From the NCBI RefSeq assembly GCF_024495425.1, contig NZ_JANHJR010000004.1:186001-250000 (forward strand): a stretch of DNA of 64,000 bases, written 5' to 3'. The position numbers and the translations under genes are program-made. Of this stretch, positions 9,358 to 17,856 are shown piece by piece. The notes below the pieces were generated by a model, which made no database searches, was not told where the DNA came from, and saw nothing but the letters and a program-made list of their open reading frames with translations. Position 1 is the stretch's first letter. Each line of letters begins with the position of its first letter. The DNA is from Haloarchaeobius litoreus (GTDB taxonomy: Archaea > Halobacteriota > Halobacteria > Halobacteriales > Natrialbaceae).

Positions 9358-11046
9358 ATGACGACAGTAAGCCACCAGATCGTGCAGACGCTGGAAGATC
9401 TCGACGTAGAGTACCTCTTCGGCTATCCCGGCGGCCGAGCTATCGAACTACTCGAAGCGCTCGTCGACTCGGACATCGAGGTCGTCCGGCCACGCGACGA
9501 ACGCGAGGCGAGCGTGATGGCCGAGTTCTACGGCCGGTACCATCAGGAGCCCGGCGTCTTCACCGGGCAGGGGCCGTGGGTCGGGAGCATCGGTGCGATC
9601 GGCCAGATGGAGGCCAGTCTCGGCTCCTCGCCGATGGTCGCCATCACCGAGGCCAGCGAGCGCGGCGACTACTCCACGCTCGCGCCGTATCAGCAGGCCC
9701 GCGGCGACTACGGTGGGTTCTCGCTCCCGAAGATTCTCGACGGAATCACCAAGGAGTGGTGGTTCCCCCGGACGCCGAACGAGACGCTACGGAGCCTGCA
9801 GCTCTCGTTCAAGCACGCCACCGCCGGTCGCCCTGGTCCGACTGCGGTCATCCTCGACGGGGACGCGGTCACCAGCGAGGTTCCCGAAGACGAGGTCCCA
9901 CCGGTCTGGTCACCCGAGCGGCAGACCAGAAACTGGGAGTCCGCACCGACAGACAGCGACGTCCGTGCGGCGGCGGACGCCCTCTCGAACGCCGACCGTC
10001 CGGTCGTCATCGCCGGCAACGGTGTCCACGCCTCGCAGTGCTACGACGAACTCGAAGCCGTGGCGGAGGCGTACGACGCGGTCGTCGTCACCTCCTACCT
10101 CGGGAAGTCGACGATTCCGGAGACCCACGAGCGTGCAGCGGGCGTCATCGGCTCGTTCGGCCACGAGGGCGCGAACCAGGTCGTCAGCGAGGCCGACACG
10201 CTGCTCGTCGTCGGCTGCCGGATGAATCCGATGGACACCAACTGGCAGGCTGCCTCGTTCATCCGTCCGGACGAGCAGACCATCGTCCACGCGGACATCG
10301 ATACGCGCAACGCCGGCTGGGTCTACCCGGCCGACGTGGGCCTCATCGGCGACGCCGGGAAGAGTCTGGCAGCGCTCGCCGTCGCATCCGGCGGCGGCAC
10401 CGGCTGGGCGCTCGACCGCGCCGCGGAGGCTCGTGAGGACTTCGCGGTACCGGAGTGTGAGTCTGATTCGACGCCGATACTGCCCCAGCGTGCGGTCGCC
10501 GCCGTCGACCGCATCGTCGACGAGGACACCATCGTCACGGCCGACTCCGGCAACAACCGGTTCTGGCTGCTCAACTACCTCCAGACGCCCGCAGTCCGGA
10601 CGTACTTCGGCAGCGGTGGCGTCGGTGGGATGGGATGGGCCGGTCCGGCTGGCGTCTCGGCCGCCATCACGACCGACAAGGACGTGGTCGCGGTCGCAGG
10701 CGACGGCGGCTTCACGATGACGATGACCTGTGTCGAGACCGCCGTCGAGTACGGCGTCGCGCCGACCTTCGTCGTCCTCAACGACACGAGCCTCGGGATG
10801 GTCCGGCAGATGGACGACTCCATCCCGGGCGTCGAGTTCCACGACACCGACTTCGCGACGGTCGTCGCCGGTTTCGGTGCTGATGCGATGCGGATCGACG
10901 ACCCCGCGGATCTCGACGACAGGCTCGCCGAAGCGAAAGCGGCCGACGTTCCCACCGTCGTCGACGTGCGTATCGACCGCGAGCCGGACATGGTGGAGAA
11001 CCTCCAATCCTCGTTCTACGCCGAGGTCGGCGGGCTCCACGAGTAA
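9358..11046 (+). CDS. Thiamine-diphosphate-dependent enzyme, acetolactate-synthase-like
   Basis: A 562-residue member of the ThDP 2-keto-acid decarboxylase/acetolactate synthase superfamily, of normal length and domain order. The activating glutamate is Glu48 in RDEREAS, and the ThDP/metal motif starts GDG at 448-450 and ends with an Asn near 475. The middle domain (FAGNG-type, residues about 190-330) is present. The FAD-contacting details of true acetolactate synthase are not conserved enough to call IlvB; benzoylformate-decarboxylase, oxalyl-CoA-decarboxylase-like or sulfoacetaldehyde-type activities remain possible. The ATG at 9358 aligns with the usual N-terminus. The epimerase-like gene starts 58 bases downstream, which suggests a two-gene unit. 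Confidence 0.85.
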   Translation: MTTVSHQIVQTLEDLDVEYLFGYPGGRAIELLEALVDSDIEVVRPRDEREASVMAEFYGRYHQEPGVFTGQGPWVGSIGAIGQMEASLGSSPMVAITEASERGDYSTLAPYQQARGDYGGFSLPKILDGITKEWWFPRTPNETLRSLQLSFKHATAGRPGPTAVILDGDAVTSEVPEDEVPPVWSPERQTRNWESAPTDSDVRAAADALSNADRPVVIAGNGVHASQCYDELEAVAEAYDAVVVTSYLGKSTIPETHERAAGVIGSFGHEGANQVVSEADTLLVVGCRMNPMDTNWQAASFIRPDEQTIVHADIDTRNAGWVYPADVGLIGDAGKSLAALAVASGGGTGWALDRAAEAREDFAVPECESDSTPILPQRAVAAVDRIVDEDTIVTADSGNNRFWLLNYLQTPAVRTYFGSGGVGGMGWAGPAGVSAAITTDKDVVAVAGDGGFTMTMTCVETAVEYGVAPTFVVLNDTSLGMVRQMDDSIPGVEFHDTDFATVVAGFGADAMRIDDPADLDDRLAEAKAADVPTVVDVRIDREPDMVENLQSSFYAEVGGLHE

Positions 11047-11104
11047 CCGTCACGAGCCGCTGGCAACGCAACGCTTTTTGCGAACTCGTGTGACGGTCGA
11101 AGGG

Positions 11105-12079
11105 ATGGCAGCAAGCAACACCGTTCTCGTCACCGGTGGCACCGGCTTTATCGGTTCGTACGTCGCGAAGGACCTGCTCGAGCACGGGCACGACGTGGTC
11201 GCGTACGACCTGTCGACGGACCCGCGCATCCTGGAGAAGCTCGGCATCGCCGACGACGTGGAGATCCGCCGCGGCGACGTGAGCGACCCGACGGACGTCG
11301 TCAACGCCGTCGCGGAGACCGACACGACCCACATCGTCCACCTGGCCGCGCTGTTGACGAACACGGCGGAGTCGAACCCGCGGGCGGCGATGCAGGTCAA
11401 CATCGAGGGGACGAGCAATATCTTCGAGGCCGCCCGAACACTCGACGACCAGGTCGAGCGCGTCGCCTGGGCGTCTTCGGCGGCCGTCTACGCACCCCCG
11501 CACAACTACGACGACGGCGGCGACTGGTGGGTGACCGAGGACGACCTCGTCTACCCGGATACGCTCTATGGCGCGACGAAGGAGTACAACGAGCACCAGG
11601 CCCGCGTCTACAACGAGGAGTTCGGCGTCGACCACGTCGCCATCCGCCCCACCGTGGCGTACGGCCCGTACCGCGAGACCGGCGGGTCGGCGTTCCTGGC
11701 GAACATCATCGAGAAGCCCGCCGTCGGCGAATCCTTCAGCGTCGAGTACGGCGACCAGGAGATCGACTGGCAGCACGTCGAGGACATCGCACAGGCGTTC
11801 CGGCTGGCCGCCTTCACGCCGGAGGAAGAGCTCAGCCAGCGCGTCTACAACGTCCGCGGCGAGCTCGCGTCCATCCGCGAGGCCGCCGCGACGGTCGAGG
11901 GGATCGTGCCCGACGCCGACATCGAGGTGAGCGACGAGGGCGAACTGCCGTGGACCCAGCGCCTCGACATGACCGCGTTCCAGGAAGACACCGGCTACGA
12001 GGTGGAGTACGACCTCGAATCCGGCTTCCGCAAGTACATCGACGTCCTCCGCGAGGAGGCCGGCCTGGAGCCGATATGA
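11105..12079 (+). CDS. NAD-dependent epimerase/dehydratase family protein
   Basis: An extended SDR of 324 residues. The N-terminal NAD loop is GGTGFIG at 11-17, a Ser/Ser pair lies in WASSAAVY, and the catalytic Tyr155/Lys159 sits in YGATK. Family members epimerise, dehydrate or reduce sugar nucleotides or hydroxy-ketones. Here the partner is a ThDP enzyme rather than sugar-nucleotide genes, so a role in processing a small carbonyl intermediate seems as likely as sugar metabolism. The ATG at 11105 is the first that gives an intact glycine loop. Confidence 0.85.
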   Translation: MAASNTVLVTGGTGFIGSYVAKDLLEHGHDVVAYDLSTDPRILEKLGIADDVEIRRGDVSDPTDVVNAVAETDTTHIVHLAALLTNTAESNPRAAMQVNIEGTSNIFEAARTLDDQVERVAWASSAAVYAPPHNYDDGGDWWVTEDDLVYPDTLYGATKEYNEHQARVYNEEFGVDHVAIRPTVAYGPYRETGGSAFLANIIEKPAVGESFSVEYGDQEIDWQHVEDIAQAFRLAAFTPEEELSQRVYNVRGELASIREAAATVEGIVPDADIEVSDEGELPWTQRLDMTAFQEDTGYEVEYDLESGFRKYIDVLREEAGLEPI

Positions 12080-12257
12080 TCGAGCGACATCCCGAGTAGC
12101 CGCCTTGGTGAACGTGAGGAAGGTGGAGCAGTGGGCACGGAACTGCTGATTAGGACTGTCGGCCAATCACCTTCCTCGAACCACGAATTGTTCTCCCGTA
12201 ACTTCTAGTTATTTATTGGGGGGTTGTCCTCGGGCGATTCGGAGGTCGGAACTGGCC

Positions 12258-12875
12258 TCAGTCCTGGGTCTGGCTGTACTGGTCGACCCACTCTTTGAGG
12301 GTGATGCCCATCGCGGACTGGGTGATGGCGTTCGAGGACGCCGAATTGGCGCTCTTGACGAGTTCGGCCTCCATCGTGCGGGTGGGAACTTCGCCGAGGA
12401 AGTGCGGGATGGCGCGCTGCACGTCGAGCGGACAGCCGACCTCGTGGGCGAGCGCGTAGCCCGAGATGGAGTGGGGGATCTCCTCGCTGGCGTAGTGCTC
12501 GCGGTCGGGCTCGTCGAGCAGTTCGGCGTCGACGAAGTCGACGTACTCGTAGGCTTTGCCGACGTCGTGGAGGAGGCAGGCGGCGACGACGACGTCCACG
12601 TCGGGGTCGGCACCGTGGAACTCGCGCTGTATCTCGGCGGACTCGATGGCGATCTTGGTGACGCCGCGGACGTGCTCGACGTTGGAGATCTCGTGGATGT
12701 TCCAGGCGTACGGGATGTCCGAGATGTCCTGCCAGCCGCCGCGTTCGAGTCCGAGCGTCCACGCCTCGACGACCTGCTCGCGGAGCTCGTCGTCCGCGAT
12801 CTGTTCGAGTTCGGGGTAGGCCTCCCGCACCTGTGCCTCGTAGTCGCGGGTCGGGGATTCAGTATCCGTCGACAT
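12258..12875 (-). CDS. HD domain-containing protein
   Basis: A 205-residue HD-superfamily protein. Candidate metal ligands are His61 or His68 in the HEISNVEHVR stretch, His103/Asp104 in LLHDVGK, and later His residues near 137 and 146. The fold hydrolyses phosphate esters or uses the metal centre for other chemistry. It overlaps the upstream EthD-like gene by 17 bases, so the two are co-translated. This association with an EthD protein suggests a catabolic or detoxification task rather than nucleotide signalling, but that is inference. Confidence 0.8.
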   Translation of the reverse strand: MSTDTESPTRDYEAQVREAYPELEQIADDELREQVVEAWTLGLERGGWQDISDIPYAWNIHEISNVEHVRGVTKIAIESAEIQREFHGADPDVDVVVAACLLHDVGKAYEYVDFVDAELLDEPDREHYASEEIPHSISGYALAHEVGCPLDVQRAIPHFLGEVPTRTMEAELVKSANSASSNAITQSAMGITLKEWVDQYSQTQD

Positions 12876-13593
12876 CGTCGACCTCGTTCTTCCAGACCTT
12901 CTCCTGGCCGATGAACCGGGGCCGTTCCTCCACAGCGAGGAAGTTGTTCACGTCCTCACGGGCCTTGGCGGCGACTTCGCGCGTGGGGTCGTAGTCGCGT
13001 GACCCCTCGCTGCCGAGCGCTTCGTGGAGGTCGTCCAGCGTCTCGAAGTAGAGCTCTGCGACACCGTCGAACTCGGCGTTCTCGGGGTCGGTCGGATAGA
13101 CGGTCTGATAGCGGACGACGCCCTCGATGTCCTTCGCCAGCGGCGAGTGGTTGCCCTCCCAGTAGTCGCGGAACTCCTCGTGGGTCATGCCGTCCTTGCG
13201 GACCAGCAGTGCCGAATGCTTGTAGAGGCCGTCGGTGTCGCCGTCGACCTCGTCCTTCCAGACCTTCTCCTCGCCGATGAACCGGGGTCGACGGTCGATG
13301 TCGAGGAAGTTGTTCACGTCCTCGCGTGCCTTCGCCGCGACCTCCCGGGTCGGGTCGTAGTCGCGCGAGCCCTCACTACCGAGTGCTTCGTGGAGATCGT
13401 CCAGCGTCTCGAAGTAGAGCTCGGCGATTCCGTCGAACTCGGCGTTCTCGGGGTCGGTCGGGTACACCGTCTGGTAGCGGACGACGCCCTCGATGTCCTT
13501 CGCCAGCGGCGAATGGTTGTTCTCCCAGTAGTCGCGGAACTCCTCGTGCGTGAGGTCGTCCTGGCGGACGAGCAACGCTACGTGCTTGAACAT
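12859..13593 (-). CDS. Tandem-duplicated EthD-domain protein
   Basis: A 244-residue protein made of two nearly identical EthD/ferredoxin-like repeats. Residue 1 corresponds to residue 123, a period of 122 residues (366 bases). Each copy contains THEEFRDYW, N(N/G)HSPLAKDIEGV and the EKVWK motif at its end. EthD-type dimeric alpha-beta barrels are small cofactor-light enzymes or accessory proteins in breakdown of ethers, aromatics and polyketides; most are single-domain and dimerise. Here fusion would create a built-in pseudo-dimer. The DNA of the halves is also very similar, so the duplication is recent or maintained by conversion. It overlaps the HD gene downstream. Confidence 0.85.
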   Translation of the reverse strand: MFKHVALLVRQDDLTHEEFRDYWENNHSPLAKDIEGVVRYQTVYPTDPENAEFDGIAELYFETLDDLHEALGSEGSRDYDPTREVAAKAREDVNNFLDIDRRPRFIGEEKVWKDEVDGDTDGLYKHSALLVRKDGMTHEEFRDYWEGNHSPLAKDIEGVVRYQTVYPTDPENAEFDGVAELYFETLDDLHEALGSEGSRDYDPTREVAAKAREDVNNFLAVEERPRFIGQEKVWKNEVDDVDGY

Positions 13594-13698
13594 GCGATTG
13601 GGGAATCACAGGGGGAGCACAAAAAACATCGTATACCTCCAATCCCCGTCGTCGATTCCGTGGTTGGGGTGTGGTGATGTGCCGACCCCCGGTTCTGT

Positions 13699-14481
13699 TC
13701 AGGAGTTCGTTCCATAGCGAAGGCTGATCTGGATTTCGTCGAGGGCAGCGAGCAACGTGTCGGGGAGTTCTTCGGTGAGGAACGAATCCTTGACCCGGTG
13801 AGCAGGTCCAGAGATGCTGATCGCACCGACCGGGTAGCCGTCCTCATCGCGGATTGGTGCGCCGATAGCGTTGAGGCCAGTCACCGACTCGCCGATGTTG
13901 AACGCATAGCCACGCTCCCTGATCTCGTCCAGTTCGTCACGGAGCACGTCCTCCGACGTGATGGTGCTGTCTGTCTGTTCCTCGAGCCCACGTCGATCGA
14001 GGATCGCGTCGAGTTCGTCCTCGGGAAGGAACGCCAGAATCGACTTCCCGGCGGCGAGCTGATGGAGGTTACGTCGCTGGCCAACCTGTGCAGACGTCTC
14101 CAGTGGGTTGTCACCGTGAGCCTTGTACAGGTGGACGCTGTGGTCTCCCTCCTTCGCGATGAGCCAGACTTTCTCCCCGGTTGTCTCCGCGAGTCGGTCG
14201 ACATGGTGGCGTGCGACGTCGAAGAACTCGACGTACTCACGGGATCGACGGCCGAAGTCCAGCAGTCTGAGGCCGAGCGAGAACGTTCCATCCCCGTCTC
14301 GGGCGATGAGGTCGTGAGCTTCCAGGGTGAGGAGGTGTCGGTGAATGGTGCTGCGTGCGATGTCGAACTCCTCGGTCAGGTCGGTCAAGGACTGCCCCGG
14401 GTTGGACTTCAGAGCCTCGAGGATGCGGATGGAGTACTCCGTCGTCTTCACGGGGCGATTGACTGAATCGGTGGGTGGCAT
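13699..14481 (-). CDS. IclR family transcriptional regulator
   Basis: A 260-residue regulator. The N-terminal winged helix (about 10-75) includes SLTDLTEEFDIARSTIHRHL, and the rest is an IclR effector-binding GAF-like domain with GESVTGLNAIGAPI near 180 and the PVGAISISGP strand near 203. IclR proteins sense small carboxylic acids and control catabolic operons. It reads in the same direction as the EthD/HD genes just downstream, so these and perhaps the importer are likely targets. The ATG at 14481 is preferred because a TATA box lies 25-32 bases upstream; an in-frame ATG further upstream would lie beyond that box. Confidence 0.9.
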   Translation of the reverse strand: MPPTDSVNRPVKTTEYSIRILEALKSNPGQSLTDLTEEFDIARSTIHRHLLTLEAHDLIARDGDGTFSLGLRLLDFGRRSREYVEFFDVARHHVDRLAETTGEKVWLIAKEGDHSVHLYKAHGDNPLETSAQVGQRRNLHQLAAGKSILAFLPEDELDAILDRRGLEEQTDSTITSEDVLRDELDEIRERGYAFNIGESVTGLNAIGAPIRDEDGYPVGAISISGPAHRVKDSFLTEELPDTLLAALDEIQISLRYGTNS

Positions 14482-14505
14482 ACTGCGGTGTATGAATTGG
14501 CGCGG

Positions 14506-14513
14506 GATAATAG
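14506..14513 (-). promoter_or_regulatory. TATA box of the iclR-type gene
   Basis: Minus-strand CTATTATC lies 25-32 nt before the ATG at 14481, consistent with a leaderless transcript. Confidence 0.55.
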
Positions 14514-15157
14514 TTGGCAACGAATCCAAGTGACGGGGATGGTTCGGCATTCTTGTGGTGGCGGCAGGGATTCAATCAAAGTGGTTCGATCTACTCACGG
14601 TGGGTCTGAAAGTTGTGAGCATCGATCGGAGCCCCTCTGGCATCCGACGCTGGACCCACTGCGTACGAGTTACTTGGATTATCGTAAACACAGATGGAGT
14701 CCAAGTTCCTGTGAATTGTTCCCGATACTTTCCGATGGGGCGAACAGTCAGTCACTGGTTCTGGAAAGGTAACTACCGAACTATCGGCGTTAAACCACCG
14801 AGAATAGGGCCCAAAGCGCATGTACTGGCTGAACTTCGAAACAGTGTGGGTTGTTACCAATACCTATTCATGGAAGCGGCCCTTATCCGAGCTACTTGGA
14901 AGGATTGGGGCTAGAGTTACAACAATATGACAGTAATACCATCGGTCCGAGGCACAACGGAAATCGGTGCCACGGCAATGAAACGCTGATCGAGATCGTC
15001 AATCACTGACGACGCACCATCTACTGTCCGTCGAGAGAACGCCCGATGAGGTGCATATTCCGATGTTGCCGTCGACCGGAACGGGACCGTGCAGTCCTGA
15101 TACCCCTCCAGAACGGCCAGTCGTGGAATCGGCCTTACCGTTGGCGAAGGTATGCCG
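14514..15157. other. Gene-poor AT-richer interval
   Basis: Lower GC than both sides and no frame with haloarchaeal-type acidic coding character. A long minus-strand frame crosses the rdfA promoter and start and is regarded as a shadow. It separates the catabolic block from the first RdfA/SMC-like pair and may be an insertion scar or regulatory spacer. Confidence 0.45.
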
Positions 15158-15170
15158 TTACAATTATACA
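15158..15170 (+). promoter_or_regulatory. TATA-like region of first rdfA-like gene
   Basis: TTACAATTATACA lies 26-38 nt before the ATG at 15196 in otherwise mixed sequence. This is the expected place for an archaeal TATA element with a leaderless or very short-leader mRNA. Confidence 0.5.
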
Positions 15171-15195
15171 ACCGTAACACGACGTCCAGAGACAC

Positions 15196-15795
15196 ATGGG
15201 TGACATAGATACCTGTGGCTGCAAGGTAGGACGCGTTACGGCGAAGTACGGACGTGGGGACGTCGACGAGTGGTTGATCGAAGAGTGGCAAGACGAAATG
15301 AGCATTCGCAGTCTGACTGCGGAGTTCAACAAGGAGATCATCGAGGAGGAACTGACCGCAGTCGGCGCGAGTCGACTCGAGTGGAGTAAAACGCCGGTGT
15401 ATGAAGCCCTTCACACCGAGGAACTCAGCGAACCGGAGACAATCGAGATTCGGCGGGAACTCGAACGAGCCGGCGTGGATGTCGAACAACTCTCCTCGGA
15501 CCTGGTCTCACATCAGACGGTGTATCGACATCTCAGAAACTGTCTGGCGACATCTGGGCCGGACGAGAAATCCGCGGAGGAACGACGAGAGCAGGCCCGG
15601 AACAGGATTTACGCACTCCAGCAGCGGGCATCGCTAGTGACAGAGTCGACGGTCGAATCCATGCAGACAGCTGGTGTGACGAACGTCGGTGACCCCGAAG
15701 TGCTCGTCGACGTCAGAATCGTCTGTCGCGACTGCGGGCGATCGATGGATCTCGACGAGGTGTTGACCGGCGGCTGTGATTGCCCCCCGAAGTGA
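15196..15795 (+). CDS. rdfA: RdfA-like rod-determining factor, copy 1
   Basis: A 199-residue haloarchaeal protein. It begins with a Cys-rich CGCKVGRV element (Cys7, Cys9), has a helical middle with a TVYRHLRNCL segment (109-117 region) like a short helix-turn-helix, and ends in a zinc-binding-type module with Cys177, Cys180, Cys194 and Cys196. RdfA is known in Haloferax volcanii as a factor needed for rod shape. I assign this protein by motif layout and by its pairing with an archaea-specific SMC-related gene 102 bases downstream. The same pairing recurs at 56998-59581. Molecular function is not established; DNA-binding or adaptor action is suggested by the zinc module. Confidence 0.8.
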   Translation: MGDIDTCGCKVGRVTAKYGRGDVDEWLIEEWQDEMSIRSLTAEFNKEIIEEELTAVGASRLEWSKTPVYEALHTEELSEPETIEIRRELERAGVDVEQLSSDLVSHQTVYRHLRNCLATSGPDEKSAEERREQARNRIYALQQRASLVTESTVESMQTAGVTNVGDPEVLVDVRIVCRDCGRSMDLDEVLTGGCDCPPK

Positions 15796-15897
15796 GACGG
15801 AGCAGAGGAAGTCAGTGACCCACGACCGAGCTCGCTGGGTTCCGCCCTGAACACCTGTGAACAAAAGACCTATTAGCTACCCCCAGTATGGAGAATC

Positions 15898-17856
15898 ATG
15901 CCCAATCTGGATTCTATGCACGGAGGACTCTCTCTCCACGTGGAGAACATCGGTGGGATCTCCGAAACGACGGTGAACTTCTCCGAAGGCGTCACTGTGC
16001 TCGAAGGGCGCAACGCGACGAACCGTACTTCGTTCCTCCAAGCGTTGATGGCCGCGATGGGCAGCGACCAGTACACACTCAAAGGAGATGCGGCGGAGGG
16101 ACGTGTAGAGCTCTCGCTCGGGGACACGGTGGTCGAGCGTCGATTCGAACGCCGGAACGGTTCGGTCCACGCGTCGGGGTCTGGCTACCTCGACGATCCC
16201 GAGATCGCGGAGCTCTTCTCGTTCCTACTTGAGGGGAATGAGGCTCGAAGAGCCGTCGCTCAAGGTGACAACCTCCGTGAGCTCCTCACCCGGCCGATCG
16301 ATACCGACGAAATCGAGGCCGAGATCGAACTGCTCCAGGCGGAGAAGCGGAATATCGACGACCGACTCTCGTCGATGGAGGAACGGGAACGCGACCTGGT
16401 CGATCTCGAACGTCGCAAGCAGGAGCTGCGGTCGGAAATCGAAGAGCACGAGAAGCAGCTCGACGAACTGGAAGTCGAAATCGAGCAGGCAGACGTTGAT
16501 GTCTCTACTGAACAGGAGTCGAAAGAAGCTATCGAAGAGCAACTGGATGACCTGAAAGACCACCGGACCCAACTGGAGGACATCCGATTCGAACTCGAGA
16601 CGGTTCAAGAGACGATCGGCTCGCTGGAGACCGAACGAGAACAGAAGCGCGACCGCCGTGAGGAGCTGACCGGACGGCCGGACACAGATATCGACTCCCT
16701 GCGCGACGAGCTCGACTCCCTCCGTGACCGCCAGCGCGAGGTGAACTCCCAGATGAACGAACTCCAGAGCATCGTCCAATTCAACGAGGACATGCTGGAG
16801 GGGACGGATAGCGAAATATCGTCAGCGCTCCAGGATGAGGGAGACGGAAGCACCAGCAGCTCGCCCGTGGACCAGTTGCTCGACAGCGATGACACCGTCA
16901 CATGCTGGACGTGTGGGTCCCAGGTGGCCCGCGCCGATATCGAAGAAACGCTCGATCGGCTGCGTTCGCTCCGGCAAGAGAAGCTGAAGGAACGCCAGGC
17001 CATTCAGGAGCAAATCGACGAGACGAGAGACCGTGTTTCCAATATCGAGACGGTTACGGACGAACTCGACACACTCGACGAACGCCTGGCCGAGATCGGG
17101 ATTCAACTCGAAGCGAAGCGGGACCGAGTCACGAAACTTGAAGAGCAGCGTGAACGCCTCCACGAGGAGGTGGATGAACTAGAGTCGGTCATCGAGCAGG
17201 AGCCATCCTCGAACTACGACGAGGTTCTAGAGCTCCACAAGCAGGCGAACAGGGTCGAACTGGAACTCGAACAATCAGAGAGCGATCTCGAAGCGGTCGA
17301 ATCGGAGATCGGTGAAATCGAGGCACTCCTCGCGGACAGGCAGGAGTACGAGGACCGGCGGGACCAGGTCGTCGAGGAACTCGATGAACTCCGGACCCGA
17401 ATCGACCGCATCGAGGAACAGGCTGTCGAGGAGTTCAACCATCATATGGCAGAGGTCCTGAAGATCCTCGAATACGAGAACATCACTCGCGTGTGGATCG
17501 ACCGTCGGGAACGGGAGACGAGCCAGGGCCGACAGACGGTTCAGGAGACCGTCTTCGAGCTACACGTTGTCCGCGAAGCCGACTCCGGCGAGGCATACGA
17601 GGGGACTGTCGACACCCTCAGTGAGAGCGAGCGTGAGGTCGTTGGACTGGTCGTCGCACTGGCCGGGTATCTTGTTCATGACCTCCATGAGACGGTTCCG
17701 ATTATGCTACTGGACTCGTTAGAAGCGATTGATTCGAACCGCATTTCGAAGATTGTCGACTACTTCGCAGACTACCCGGAATTTCTGGTCGTCGCACTCC
17801 TCCCGGAGGACGCGAGTGAGGTTACCGCCGGGCAAGAAGTCATATCAGATATTTAA
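15898..17856 (+). CDS. Archaea-specific SMC-related protein, copy 1 (divergent P-loop)
   Basis: A 652-residue SMC/Rad50-like protein: short N-terminal head, two long coiled-coil arms (about 135-320 and 345-510), and a C-terminal head. A zinc-hook CWTC is at Cys336/Cys339 between the arms. The P-loop position reads GRNATNRTS (37-45), so the invariant Lys is Arg. The signature is LSESERE at 574-580 and the Walker B is IMLLDSLEAID with Asp606 followed by Ser instead of the usual Glu. Such proteins may bridge DNA or act with RdfA in cell-shape control. A TATTAG about 22-27 bases before the ATG at 15898 suggests its own promoter. The ATG at 15916 is an alternative start. Confidence 0.82.
   Translation: MPNLDSMHGGLSLHVENIGGISETTVNFSEGVTVLEGRNATNRTSFLQALMAAMGSDQYTLKGDAAEGRVELSLGDTVVERRFERRNGSVHASGSGYLDDPEIAELFSFLLEGNEARRAVAQGDNLRELLTRPIDTDEIEAEIELLQAEKRNIDDRLSSMEERERDLVDLERRKQELRSEIEEHEKQLDELEVEIEQADVDVSTEQESKEAIEEQLDDLKDHRTQLEDIRFELETVQETIGSLETEREQKRDRREELTGRPDTDIDSLRDELDSLRDRQREVNSQMNELQSIVQFNEDMLEGTDSEISSALQDEGDGSTSSSPVDQLLDSDDTVTCWTCGSQVARADIEETLDRLRSLRQEKLKERQAIQEQIDETRDRVSNIETVTDELDTLDERLAEIGIQLEAKRDRVTKLEEQRERLHEEVDELESVIEQEPSSNYDEVLELHKQANRVELELEQSESDLEAVESEIGEIEALLADRQEYEDRRDQVVEELDELRTRIDRIEEQAVEEFNHHMAEVLKILEYENITRVWIDRRERETSQGRQTVQETVFELHVVREADSGEAYEGTVDTLSESEREVVGLVVALAGYLVHDLHETVPIMLLDSLEAIDSNRISKIVDYFADYPEFLVVALLPEDASEVTAGQEVISDI

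Noticed and set aside
9358-11046. Calling the first ThDP enzyme IlvB
   Set aside because: No small subunit gene or isoleucine/valine genes are near and specific residues are not convincing, so only the superfamily is named.
14917-15489. 190-residue minus-strand frame
   Set aside because: It covers the promoter and start of the rdfA-like gene antisense and has no recognisable domain.
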